A stretch of DNA of 64,000 nucleotides from Ectocarpus siliculosus (lineage: Eukaryota > Sar > Phaeophyceae > Ectocarpales > Ectocarpaceae), in contig FN649740.1 in the NCBI GenBank assembly GCA_000310025.1, positions 4,021,774 through 4,085,773 on the forward strand, given 5' to 3'. Numbering within the stretch: position 1 is the stretch's first letter; each line of letters starts with the position of its first letter. The translations under genes and the position numbers were made by a program. Below the pieces are notes generated by a model. The model was not told the origin of the DNA. It made no database searches and was given only the letters and a program-made list of their open reading frames with translations. This document shows positions 54,541-64,000 of this stretch, piece by piece.

Positions 54541-56036
54541 AGCGGTTTCTAGATGCAAGTTTCTAATTTTGGTTGACAATCGTGGTAAAGTGTTTTGCTG
54601 TTCAATATCTCGTTTGTGTGTGTTTTGTTGCAGAGGTCTGATCATCGTTTGTTGCAGACAAGCGTACGGTCGTGATGGTAGACAGAGACATTGCAAACCT
54701 TTGTCGCCAACCACTGTTGCTCGCTGTACACAAAGCTGAAAAGTTGATGATATTGAATGTTACAGCAGGCAGTGTTTCCTAAGAACCGAGTATTTGCAAC
54801 ATGCAATTGTGTCGATCAGCTATTCGACCACAGCCACTTGACGAACATTTGCAAGGCATTCAACGACGGGAAGTCGATTTTCAGTGTCATAGGGCACGCT
54901 GGTAGACGATGTGTTGGGTGCTTATTTCTGTACATTTCTGTTGTTGTGCTTGACCTGTAGCACATTGCGGGACGTTCGCCTTGACGGATGAGATGAAGGA
55001 GGCACGTTTGGGGGACGAGGTATTGTAGTATCGGTATACATGTGTTGGCACTGGTGGGCTTATGGACTACTTTTTCCAGAGTTTGGGGGGGAACATCGGT
55101 GATTGTACCACGATGGAACAAGGAACGGGGTTGGTAACCGACTGCGATGTCGGCACATGGGGGTTACTGCTTTGATGTGACTTGTGTCGGGTATTTGGCT
55201 ATGGTGTGTTTATGGGATACGTTGTTAGCCGGATCACGTTTTACCTGCGAAATCGGTGCCTGAGTATTTTAGGGCGGTGGTCCTAGTCGCGTTTTACCTG
55301 CGAGCTGGACACTTTGCATTTTGTCTCTAGTGGGAAGGGCCTTAAATGTTCAATTCCTCGTTGAGGGTCGGCTTTTGGTGTTTGGCATTTTGTCTTAAAC
55401 GGGGGTGGGCGCTTTGCGTCTATATCTTTCATTGTCGTTGCTTTCTGGCAGCTCGTTGCTGACGTTGTGTGGTGCTTCTTGCGGTTGTTGCGTATTCGGA
55501 GTGTCGATCGGCATGATGTTGGATGCTGTCGAAAATCATGGGGGAGGGGAGATGTGATACCATGATGCCCGCCGCAGTACATCAAGCAGAATTTCTGCTG
55601 ACACGAGTTTTTGGTATTTGATGTTCGGATTTGGGTTTTTTCTTGTACCACCGCAAGTATTTTGCTTTTGAGGGTCTTGCTTGATTTGGTTTATTTTCTG
55701 AGAGGATGCCCCGGAAGGAAGGGTGGCTGTTGACTATCACTTCATGTTTAGGTATCCGCAGTAAGTCGTAGGTTCCCCTTTGTGTTTCCGTACACATTGG
55801 GTTTTTACTTGGTCTTGACTGTACTGCATTTATTTCTGTGTATTTTGGAGCAAGGATTTGGTTTAACCTTGACGGCCCTTGAGACATTATTCCGAAGGAA
55901 AATGAGTTTGACATCGTAAGGTTCAGGGGAGGTCACAGAACTATGTTTTGTGGGGTTTGATTGGATGGCATTAACCTTATCGCCGTTTTACCTTGTGATA
56001 GTTGCAGAGTTTCCTAGATCATATCGAGTACCGAGT
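54541..56036. other. No gene recognised
   Basis: Low-complexity T/G-rich sequence. A CGTTTTACCTGCGA motif occurs twice (about 55238 and 55291). No coding signal seen. Confidence 0.4.
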
Positions 56037-56212
56037 AGGGGGGTACTCAGCACTCGATACGGATCTACGGAGATCTACGGGGTTTTCGTGTATCATTGTG
56101 ATACGTGTATTCCGCGTGCATGCGCTAGCATGCCCTGCGCACTCGTTAATGATATAAGGTCTTGAGTCAATCGTCTTTTCTCTGTGCTTCTGACAACAAG
56201 CTGCTCGCCCCA
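56037..56212 (+). repeat. LTR-like repeat, right copy
   Basis: Matches 51003-51200 over most of its length (GGTACTCAGCACTCGATACG at the left, CTTCTGACAACAAGCTGC at the right). Confidence 0.55.
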
Positions 56213-58091
56213 AACTTGACATGCCTCTCCGAAGGGATTGAAGCCAAATAGACTACAGTTAAAAAAAGCGGTGAAAAAGAGGGCTGCTGGCCTTTACTTT
56301 TGACACATATATAAACCGTCCCAAGCGTCGACAGCCCAAGCTGAAGGCATGCGCTGGTCCGCCTTTCGATACTCGTTTTAACGTGGGCTGCTTACTTTCC
56401 CAGCTGGCAGCGGGGTGGGACGCTTTTGGTGCGATGAGCCGCCAGGGGGAGCAAGCACAAGCATGGGGGGCACTCATGACAGGAAACGCACCCCCCGGGG
56501 CATGCGTTGCTGTTTACGTCCCCCCCTTCGACAAACCCTGCTTGTGCACCTTGATCTGACCTGAAGGGTGTACCGAAGACTGAGCAGCGCGTAGGGTGTA
56601 GTGCCAGCTGCACGTAGATGCGAGTTTCGTCGAGGGCCGATGGGTACATGTAGGTCCAAATCATGGGTGTGATCTTTTGTGCCAGGCGAGGTCAGCAGAG
56701 GGATGACGAAATGCTGTCGCGGGCGGTGTGCAGGTCGGACGGCGTTGAAACTTGGCACACAGCAGTTGTGTGGACAGTGTTAGCGTTGGCTGTCCGAGTT
56801 TCGTGGACGTTCGTGAGCAGGATGTGGCGTTATCGATGCGGCAAACTATCGTGTGCCGTACTGCTGTGGGTGGCGCAATTTGACGGGAAATCCAGCCGAA
56901 ACGGTGTTCGTTGCCTTGTTCGCTCGCCTCGCCACCGTCCTTACCGAGACTTGCGCAACACGCCTACTTTGTCCTAGTGCATGAGCCGCGGCCAGCATGG
57001 GGCTGTATCTTGCTCGGTTGCGGAGAACTCGTGGCGAAAACATGCAAGGGGTGACCCAAGAGGGGGGCCTCGGGATTTGTACTTTTTCGCTGCGCTGCCT
57101 GCGACGCGAGGTGAAACGCTCGGCGTGCTGGCGAGGGCTAGGGTGTGCGCAGGGAGGGCCGCGAATCTCGTCGTCGTGGCGTTATCGTGGCGCCATTGAG
57201 CTCAGAGAATTCAGCTGCGGCAATGAAGAGCAAAAAGGCAGACACACTAAAAACACGTTAAACGGATGCTGATAAAATAAAAGGCTGAAGCAAGATAAAA
57301 TGCTTGCGTTTCACACCGGTGCCACTTCGATTGAAATTCCTTGTACCGGGCCGTCGAGGCGTGGGTCACGCGAAGGCACCGCCGCGATTTCGTGCGCGTA
57401 TCTGTCGCGAGCTAAGAGAAATCGGCCGCGGTCAAGATATCATGGTCAAGAAACCGCTTTCAATCCGGTGCCAAAAAACCTGTTTGGTTCGATTGCTTCC
57501 GTAGCAGAAACCACAGGATTGGAACAAAAATGACATTCCACAGCTACGGGTGAAGGCGAGCGATTTGTTCTAAAAAACTTGACCCGAAACAACATTTGCT
57601 CAAAAAGATGTGCCCCACTACCGCTTCTAGGGCATTCATGAAATTACTCCACTTTTGGTTTGGTCGGTTAGGAACTTTTTCCAAGGAGTTTGGAGCTCTC
57701 AGCAAGCTGAAGCGCTTTCCCTTTCCTTTTGAGCGCGCCTGAGGGATGCGTTGTCGAGCCGAAGGCCGCACACCCCCTGCTTGTGTGCGCTGCCATAGGT
57801 CAATCCCGACATTTTGGTGTGCTTTGTGCGATATTGGGTAATGCCCAGCCCATTTCCACGCTTCCCATTGCTGTGGTGGGGATAGGTACCTTTGGGTTTC
57901 CGGGATTCGCAGGCCTGCTTCAAAATATTTGTTCGGGATAGTACATGTGACACAAGTTGATAGCTCCCCCCGGCCACATGCGCCATATCGCTGCTGCTGT
58001 ATCTTCGTGCACTGTTCAATATATACTTCATGCATGACGTCGTCTATTTGCCTCACCGCCTTGCTGACCGCCTGCGCCACAAAAAAAACAA
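56213..58091. other. No gene recognised
   Basis: Mixed sequence upstream of the kinase fragment. Open frames on both strands have no identifiable domain. Confidence 0.35.
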
Positions 58092-58391
58092 CTTTCCCGT
58101 CCGAATCTAAGGTTCTGGGTGCCTCGGGGAGCACTTTCGCCAGCGATGTCTACAGCTTCGGCATCGTCGCCTGGGAAATATTTTCGCGGGAGCTCCCATG
58201 GGAAAGCGTGGCGCATCCCCGTGAAGTGTATAACCGCGATGTTGTTGAACGAGCTTCGCCCCGATATTCCCGTCGACGCCCCCGCCGACATAGCTAATAT
58301 GCTGAAGGCGTGCTGGGCCGGAGAACCCGATGCACGACCCACCTTCAGTGCAATCATGGAGCGTATCGAGTCTAACGGTTGGACTGAGTAG
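58092..58391 (+). pseudogene. TKL-type protein kinase fragment, frameshifted
   Basis: Reads SDVYSFGIVAWEIFSRELPW (kinase subdomain IX) and then, in another frame, ELRPDIPVDAPADIANMLKA, CWAGEPDARPTFSAIMERIE (subdomain XI) before TGA. The frame changes near 58240 by one base. The catalytic and activation loops are absent upstream, so only the end of the C-lobe remains. Derived from a tyrosine-kinase-like family gene. Confidence 0.7.
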
Positions 58392-58850
58392 GCGGAAGTA
58401 CATATCTCGCCAAACATTTTTCTAACGTATACAAGTATGGTGGCGTGTTTACGTGTTGGTGTTCAGCCCAATACTGTTTTGGGCGATCCGGTTAGTGATG
58501 ATGCTCCCTACCGCCAATTCGCTTGGTTCGCAATTCGCCACATCAGCATCGTTTTTGTTGCGACCAAATGGTAGTGTTTGGCCGGCCTTGGTTCTGATAC
58601 ACGTAGATTGTCGTGGACTTGCTGCTCCGTTACTCCGAATTCCTCATACATACTTCCGGAGCAAGGGCTGAAGTGCGGGACGTGGGGGCATATTTTCGTC
58701 AACGAGTACTTTGGAGCATAAGCTGAATCGGGAGAAAGGCCTTCCGGGCTGCCTATTCCTTCCATCCGTGTGGGCTGAGCTTCACGAGTTGACGCGATCG
58801 TTTGCACGAGTTTTCGCCGGGGCTACTGTAACAAGGGTTGTACAACCTTG
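58392..58850. other. Spacer between the kinase fragment and the hAT-like element
   Basis: Nothing recognised. Confidence 0.35.
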
Positions 58851-58858
58851 AAAATAAC

Positions 58859-60246
58859 CAGGGTATTCCTCGGGAATTTTCCCGACGTGTTTTACCGCCC
58901 ACGGTAGGCGGATCCGGTAATTGGCGTTATACCGCCGAAATTCGCGTTACCGCCTACCGCCGAAGGCGGTACCGCCGAAAAAGTAGATACCGCCTACCGC
59001 CAAAAAATTACCGCCGTATTTCGAACCGCCTTAAAAACTACCGCCATTTTACGCTATTATACCGGGTACCGCCAAAAAAGGTCCGCCGTGCTGTGTACCG
59101 CCAAAAAAACACCATGTTGGCTACCGCCAAAGCTATACCGCCATATTGGCTACCGCCAAAGCTATAACGCCATATTGGCTACCGCCAAAATAGTACCGCC
59201 ATATTGGCTACCGCCAAAATAGTACCGCCATATTGGCTACCGCCCACAAAATACCGCCAAATTGGATACCGCCACAAAGGTACCGGCAAAAGGTCAGTGT
59301 TGGTTAACGGTTCAACAGGATGATCACCTGATGGGAAGAACTGGAGTTCAATTCTCGCCAATGTCATTTTTTTGTTTTTTTTCGATTCATCTGGAGTTCA
59401 TTTTTCAATTTTTGTTCCTCTTCGGTAGAACATCGATGGTGTGCACTGTGCACTGTCGCATGGACCACAGCAGCAGCAGTGTAGATGCACACACGCACCC
59501 ACCGCGCAGCGCGTGTGATGCAACAGAACGATGAGCAATTTTTCCGGGAGTGTTAGTGCTTCTTCTAATAGTGCAGAGGCTGCGAATGCTGGTGTTGCTG
59601 GGACGCCTTCTTCTGGCAATTCGGTGGTTGCTGAAGAAGAAGAGGAGGTGGTGTTGCAACCCCCACCACCCCAGCCTGAAGCCACGATTCCCTTTGTTGC
59701 TGTAGACTTGTCTTAGCGTTTTTACGTTTTTACGGTCCTTGGTTGGTCTGATGGTCCGATATTTAATGAGAAAAAAATTATCAACATGCCTACACCATCC
59801 GGTGATTTGTGATTTTGTGATTTTGTGTCTCAGCCTCTTATGCTTCTGTCGTCTTTCGTATTGCAGAAGGCCGGTCATTTTACTATACTTCGAAGTGTAC
59901 AATTTACATGTAATCGCTTTGTCTACATACATTGCGTGCTTTGCATTTCTGGGGTGACATGGTGGGGAAGAACACAAGAATATACTCCGGAGTTGTCAGA
60001 AAAGATATGCACCTAGTCTCGCCGGAAAACGACTAAACGGAACACCGCTGCTGTAACATAACTTGTGCCGGACAGACAATTGCGAACCGCCGGCGGCGTT
60101 CCCGACATTATTCGCGTTACCGGCAACCGCCGAAGGCGGTACCGCCGAAAAACCAGATACCGCCTACCGCCAAAAAACTACCGCCGTATTTCTTACCGCC
60201 GAAACTGTTACATACCGCCCAAAAAACGCTACCGACGAATACCCTG
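58859..60246. mobile_element. 1.39-kb non-autonomous hAT-like element
   Basis: Ends CAGGGTATTC / GAATACCCTG, flanked by an exact 8-bp duplication AAAATAAC (58851-58858 and 60247-60254). Both CAGGG termini and 8-bp duplications are hAT hallmarks. The subterminal regions are arrays of TACCGCC (about 58895-59290 and 60080-60230). They share a homologous block of about 85 bp in direct orientation. The centre has a 61-residue Ser/Ala/Glu-rich ORF (59531-59716) but no transposase. Confidence 0.85.
58895..59290 (+). repeat. TACCGCC subterminal array of the hAT-like element
   Basis: More than 20 TACCGCC motifs. The last part is a tandem of about 30-35-bp units (TACCGCCATATTGGC, TACCGCCAAA). Probable binding sites for a transposase encoded elsewhere. 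Confidence 0.8.
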
Positions 60247-60254
60247 AAAATAAC

Positions 60255-61226
60255 CATGCCGCATTTCGAGTGGCATCTGTGGCATGACACCGATGAGTAG
60301 GGAAGCTTGATCATAGGTTTATTCAATTCGCCGTTCAAGAAGCGGGTGAATCGAGCTTCTACGTACGTACACGGTTCATCCTTCCATCCGTCGATCCGTG
60401 CAGAGCTGGGGTGAGAGATGAAGCTACTCGATGGCTCTGGCAAACGTTGAGCTGTCTGGCGACGCGTGCTGTTGCGTGTCGTTCCGCTGCTAAAAGAGGT
60501 AGAATAGAGGTATTTGAATCTTGCTGATCCATGTGCACGGCCCCAAATGATTGCACGAAAAGGATAAGGGCATGTTGGAAGTGTATTCAAGCGTACTTTT
60601 TCGCGGGCTGTGGAGCGATCGGTGTGTTGAGTGGGCAACAACGAAAGAGCAGGCACCACAACACTCTTTGTGAGCATCGTGCCGTTTTTAGGGAGACTTG
60701 AAAACAACCCTAGCTACGGGCGAAAGCAGTGCTTGCGTATGAGATGTTTTATAAAACAAAGGGCAGACTAGACGGTGCGTACAATGTAATACACCGTGAC
60801 GGCTCTTGCAGTAGACTATACACATGCCCTTCGCAAGAAATACCTGTGGCTCCGCAGCGCGTCTTGAAGACCCCCAGATCGGCGCTTGGCGCAGCACGTC
60901 TTGAACACTTCTACAGACCGTAGGATGATGGAGAAGTGAGTACAGTAGTACGGCACAAGGAGAACTGGAACCTCATCCTTGATTCACCGTGTCGTGTGGT
61001 GGGTCTACATGTATGATACGGTCTACGGTCTATAACGATGTGCGGTGAGACTGTGCTCTTTCAAAACGCCTCATTCCATGTTTAGGGGGAATACCACGGC
61101 TGCCCCTCCCGTGGTGCTTGTTGTTGCTTGTTGGCTTGTTCAACATGTGCTCCCCCAACTTGGCTCCCCTCTCTCCTCTATAGTAGCAGCAGTCCATCTC
61201 ACATCTCACATCTCATAACGGGCCCG
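60255..61226. other. Intergenic stretch upstream of the DUF4460 gene
   Basis: No gene recognised. The last 100 bases are C/T-rich, as expected near a start in this genome. Confidence 0.35.
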
Positions 61227-62487
61227 ATGCGAGCTGTCTTGACCAGAACACGCAAGGGGGCAACTTCGCTCCCTGCCCATGCGTGCCGCTGCCCCCGCGG
61301 CCGCCATCCATGCGAGTATACCCCCGAGCTGCTTGTCCGCCTGCCAGCTCCAGCGCTTTCCACATCTGCCGGCGGTGGCGGGGTGAGTGTCCGCAAGCGG
61401 ATGATGCCGCTGATCAAGCTCGTGCATCCCGATATGTTCGCGCAGCATCCCCCCGACGTGGCCAGCACTAACTCCAAGTCCTTGAAGGTGTGTGGTGTCT
61501 TTGTAGTAGTGGTGGTGGTGATGTGTACTTTCTTGAATCCAAAAGTCGTCTCTCTCTCCGTCTGGTGTATGCGGCGGTGTGCAGTTTGGAAGAATCGAGG
61601 TCGTGAAGTTTGGTGGCTCTACTGCTGTACGCTGGCTCTTTTGTCGACTGATGTCCCCCACTATCTTCGTTCACCCTGGGGAATGACTACGAACTCACCA
61701 GTACAGGAGCACACTTGGACTTGCGAAACAGTACTGCCTTGCCTTCCGTTGATGGAGTCAGGGGATTTCTTGGTGTGCAAGGCCTACAGCAGTAGTGCAG
61801 CACTGCTGCACTGCTGCATGTGGTTACAGGAGCAGCCTCCACCGGGTGTACAGAGTACTTCAAACTAACTTGATTGTGGAGACGTCAATGCGTTGCGCTG
61901 GCAGCTCAAAACGCACTGCTTTCGAAACAGCACCGCTCGAGTGCATCCAGCAACTGGAGGCTGTAGCCCATGTCTTGTCTTCTGGCGTCCCCTGCGGGAT
62001 GCCTTCCAGATGTGGCAGCCTTTTTTTCGCGGCAGCACTTCCTGCACCGCATATACAACCGACAACCATGTACATTGTAGACAGGCGAAAACACTCGTGT
62101 TTGACGTACCAGGTACACACTATGTAACTGACGGGGCCGTGGGTCTTGGAATCGCTACTGGTTAGGAAGGAAGTACAGGCAACGAGAGACTGAAAACCTC
62201 AAGCATACGATCTCACTTTTTTTTCATCGGCAGGATCTCAACACGTTGATTGACGCTGCGGAGGCGTTGGAAGCGGGGGCCGCAGGGGCGAATCCGGCCA
62301 ACGGTAGCGTAAGGTCGCCGGCGCCGCCCCCGACGGTGGACCCTTTCTACTCACTCACCTTCTTCCACCACGAACAGGACTCCTCCTTCTCATCCTCCTC
62401 CTCCCCCGATAGCGTTGGCCCCAACAGCCACATCGACGAACCATGGCAGCAATCGGGCGGAAAGGACACAACCAACGGCAACACTAG

Positions 62488-62554
<67 letters not shown>

Positions 62555-62895
62555 TCGCTCGTGGAGCTCCGCGCCGAGCTCCGCTTTCCCCCCACGCTCT
62601 CCACCGATCCCTCGGGGTCGCTTCGCGGGCAGCTCCGCCGGCAGCTGGACGGCCTCTTGTGGCGAGTGTCAGCGCCCGTCGGCGACAACGGGGGTGGTGG
62701 TGGCAGTCAGGGGAGAGAAGACAGAGACGAGCAAATGATGAGGAGGGCGGTGGGAGAGGGCGTGAGGGTGAAAGAGGGAGAAACGGAGGAGGCTTTCTAC
62801 GGGGAGGCGTTCGGCCTTGGCAGAAGGAGGCGGTGGGCGGGGCCGCGGCGAGATGGGACTCGGACTGAACGGTGGGTGGTTTGGGTCGGTTGATG
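61227..62895 (+). CDS. DUF4460 (TCAIM-like) protein, probably mitochondrial
   Basis: Exon 1 61227-61487 starts MRAVLTRTRKGATSLPAHAC, an Arg/Ala/Ser-rich, acid-poor start typical of mitochondrial targeting. It ends with RMMPLIKLVHPDMFAQHPPD and NSKSLK before a GTGTGT donor. Exon 2 starts at 62234 in phase 0 (DLNTLIDAAEALEAG). Together these match the J-like helix pair of DUF4460, as in animal TCAIM (LxPxxxxVHPDxFxxxP...N..SL..LN). Later YSLTFFHHEQD, a Ser12-Gly10 tract from CAG/GGC repeats (62491-62552) and LVELRAELRFPP follow. The end is uncertain: a stop lies at 62893-62895, but a donor before the G-rich tail after 62700 is likely, with further exons to the right. Confidence 0.6.
62491..62552 (+). 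repeat. Trinucleotide repeat coding for poly-Ser then poly-Gly
   Basis: About 12 AGC units followed by about 10 GGC units, in frame inside the DUF4460 gene. Length is probably polymorphic. Confidence 0.85.
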
Positions 62896-63794
62896 GACGT
62901 TTTGGGTTGGGGGGATGCCCAATGGCCGTATGGCGGCGTGGCGCGTTCTTCGCTAGTTAAAAAATTGCCTTCGTAAACTGGCTGGCACGTGACGTGCAGG
63001 AACAGAGCCGAGGCCCATTCCAGAACCTGGATGTGTGTCTTCGAAAACTATGATGTGAGGAATATAGATCTAACGCCTACACTACGTCGGTTGACGGTGT
63101 TCGTTTTGGCTACAATTCGTCGCACCTACATATGCATGCAGACGTGTTTTCGCTCAAACAACGCCTGTACGAAATCTGCCTCACAACTATGTACATATGC
63201 CTTGCAAAATTCGACACGGCCGAAAACATGATATAGCATGGCATGACATGACATGACCACAGGGCCTCCAGAACCACCGACCGCGGCCAACAGGAGCACG
63301 ATCACGGGCCGAGAATGACCTCCGAGGAGCTCCGCAGAATCACCATCGACCACGCGGGGGATAACCACCACGTCGACCCCTGGGATGCCGGTGCCGGATC
63401 GGGCTTCCTCGGGGGAGGGCTTGGCGGAGGCAGGAGGGGAAGGTTTGGCGGTGCCGAGGCTGCTTCGCAAGCGAGGTCTCGACGGGTGAGAGAGGGTCGC
63501 GGGCGTGTATAGCAGTAGCAGTAGCAGTAGCAGGGCGTATTGTATCCTCATCTACAGTCGTACAACTTGCTGCTGGCCTGCTATAGTTCACGTACTTCGT
63601 GTTTTTTTTTTTTTCCTGTGTGTGATCCGCGTTGTGTTTTTTGTGGTGTGGAGTGATACCATGGTATACGGTACTCGAGAGGGACGTAGGCCGTGACGGC
63701 AGGCAATGATGTGTTTGGTGAAGTGTGTCTTGTCTACTACTGCTCCAGGCCGGGTTTGCGCACAGTGGCGGTACTGCCCTCTAACAGTCACAGA
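62896..63794. other. Intron or intergenic stretch with weak exon candidates
   Basis: A GGC/GGA-rich open frame after CACAG at about 63262 could be an exon but has no recognisable domain. A CAGTAG repeat lies at 63512-63534. Confidence 0.3.
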
Positions 63795-63926
63795 TGTCAA
63801 GCCAGAGGACGCGGCATCTTTCTGGACGAAGATGACTTTTGCCGAGCCAGCGACGAAAGGCCCGGACCCTAACATTATTTCGTCCATCCCTCTTGTTCGA
63901 GTATCCCAGCCAACGACTATTGCTGT
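63795..63926 (+). CDS. Possible further exon of the DUF4460 gene
   Basis: After a GTCACAG acceptor the frame reads DVKPEDAASFWTKMTFAEPA, then PDPNIISSIPLVRVSQPTT. It looks coding but I cannot match it to a family, and the join to the upstream exons is not shown. Confidence 0.3.
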
Positions 63927-64000
63927 TGCTGACTGCTGCTGTAGTGGGATAGACCGGCAGAGTACAATACATCTATTTAGCAGAAACCGTCACTGTTTTG

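Noticed and set aside
53566-54714. Long minus-strand ORF of 382 residues and Ala-rich plus ORFs
   Set aside because: Cys/Arg/Leu-rich reading of CAG/GGC repeats. Several frames are open at once, with no domain.
63126-63551. Secreted protein with a Leu-rich signal peptide on minus
   Set aside because: The Leu run comes from a CAGTAG/CTACTG repeat; no support downstream.

Overview
The window looks like a nuclear fragment of a brown alga (Ectocarpus-like). The basis is spliced genes with long introns and standard GT-AG sites, about 50-55 % GC, CAG/CTG and poly-C/G tracts, and an LRR locus in which every leucine-rich repeat is its own 72-nt exon. I know that arrangement from the ROCO-type LRR receptor genes of Ectocarpus. 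The organism is inferred, not proven. Two 100-N gaps (8633-8732, 32496-32595) lie in homopolymer-rich sequence.

Region 1 (1-2948 and 17615-21394) is one LRR receptor locus. An N-terminal exon (21394-21220, minus) ends in phase 1. I count 23 LRR cassettes, 14 on minus and 9 on plus. Intact cassettes are exactly 72 nt with both boundaries in phase 1, so any can be joined to any other. The introns carry short palindromes centred on ACTAGT, ACGCGT or ACGCAT. Several are chimeras of two half-site types. In one case (cassette 18) a type-A palindrome appears to have been opened at its ACTAGT core and an LRR exon bounded by type-B half-sites placed inside. Most damaged cassettes are on the plus strand, as if minus cassettes are the expressed set and plus cassettes a silent or decaying pool. 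The effector part of the gene would lie left of position 1. A degenerate HNH-nuclease-like ORF lies antisense in the first intron.

Region 2 (2949-17614) is a 14.7-kb DNA transposon inserted inside the LRR array. It has terminal inverted repeats of about 430-455 bp and an AT target duplication that can be read against an empty paralogous site at 18604. It carries three genes: a 10-exon gene for a Cys-rich, Met/Gln-repeat protein; a gene joining a FEN1/XPG-like nuclease, a SAP-like motif and a SWIM zinc finger; and, on minus, a THAP-like/HTH/DDE transposase with a frameshift and a catalytic Glu-to-Gln change.

Region 3 (21.4-29 kb) is gene-poor, with small palindromic elements and a Ty1/copia integrase fragment. 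Region 4 (29.2-42 kb) is a decayed, intron-containing copy of UTP20 (90S pre-ribosome scaffold). It is interrupted by a 3.7-kb block with beta-propeller-like minus-strand exons, bounded by the two complementary halves of one SINE, which suggests an inversion. Region 5 (42-58 kb) holds scattered candidate exons (coiled coil, ankyrin-like), a 746-bp foldback element, an LTR-like repeat pair around a gag-like zinc-knuckle ORF, and long stretches where I see no gene. Region 6 (58-64 kb) has a broken TKL-kinase fragment, a 1.39-kb non-autonomous hAT-like element with an exact 8-bp target duplication, and a plausible functional gene with a DUF4460 (TCAIM-like) domain and poly-Ser/poly-Gly tracts.
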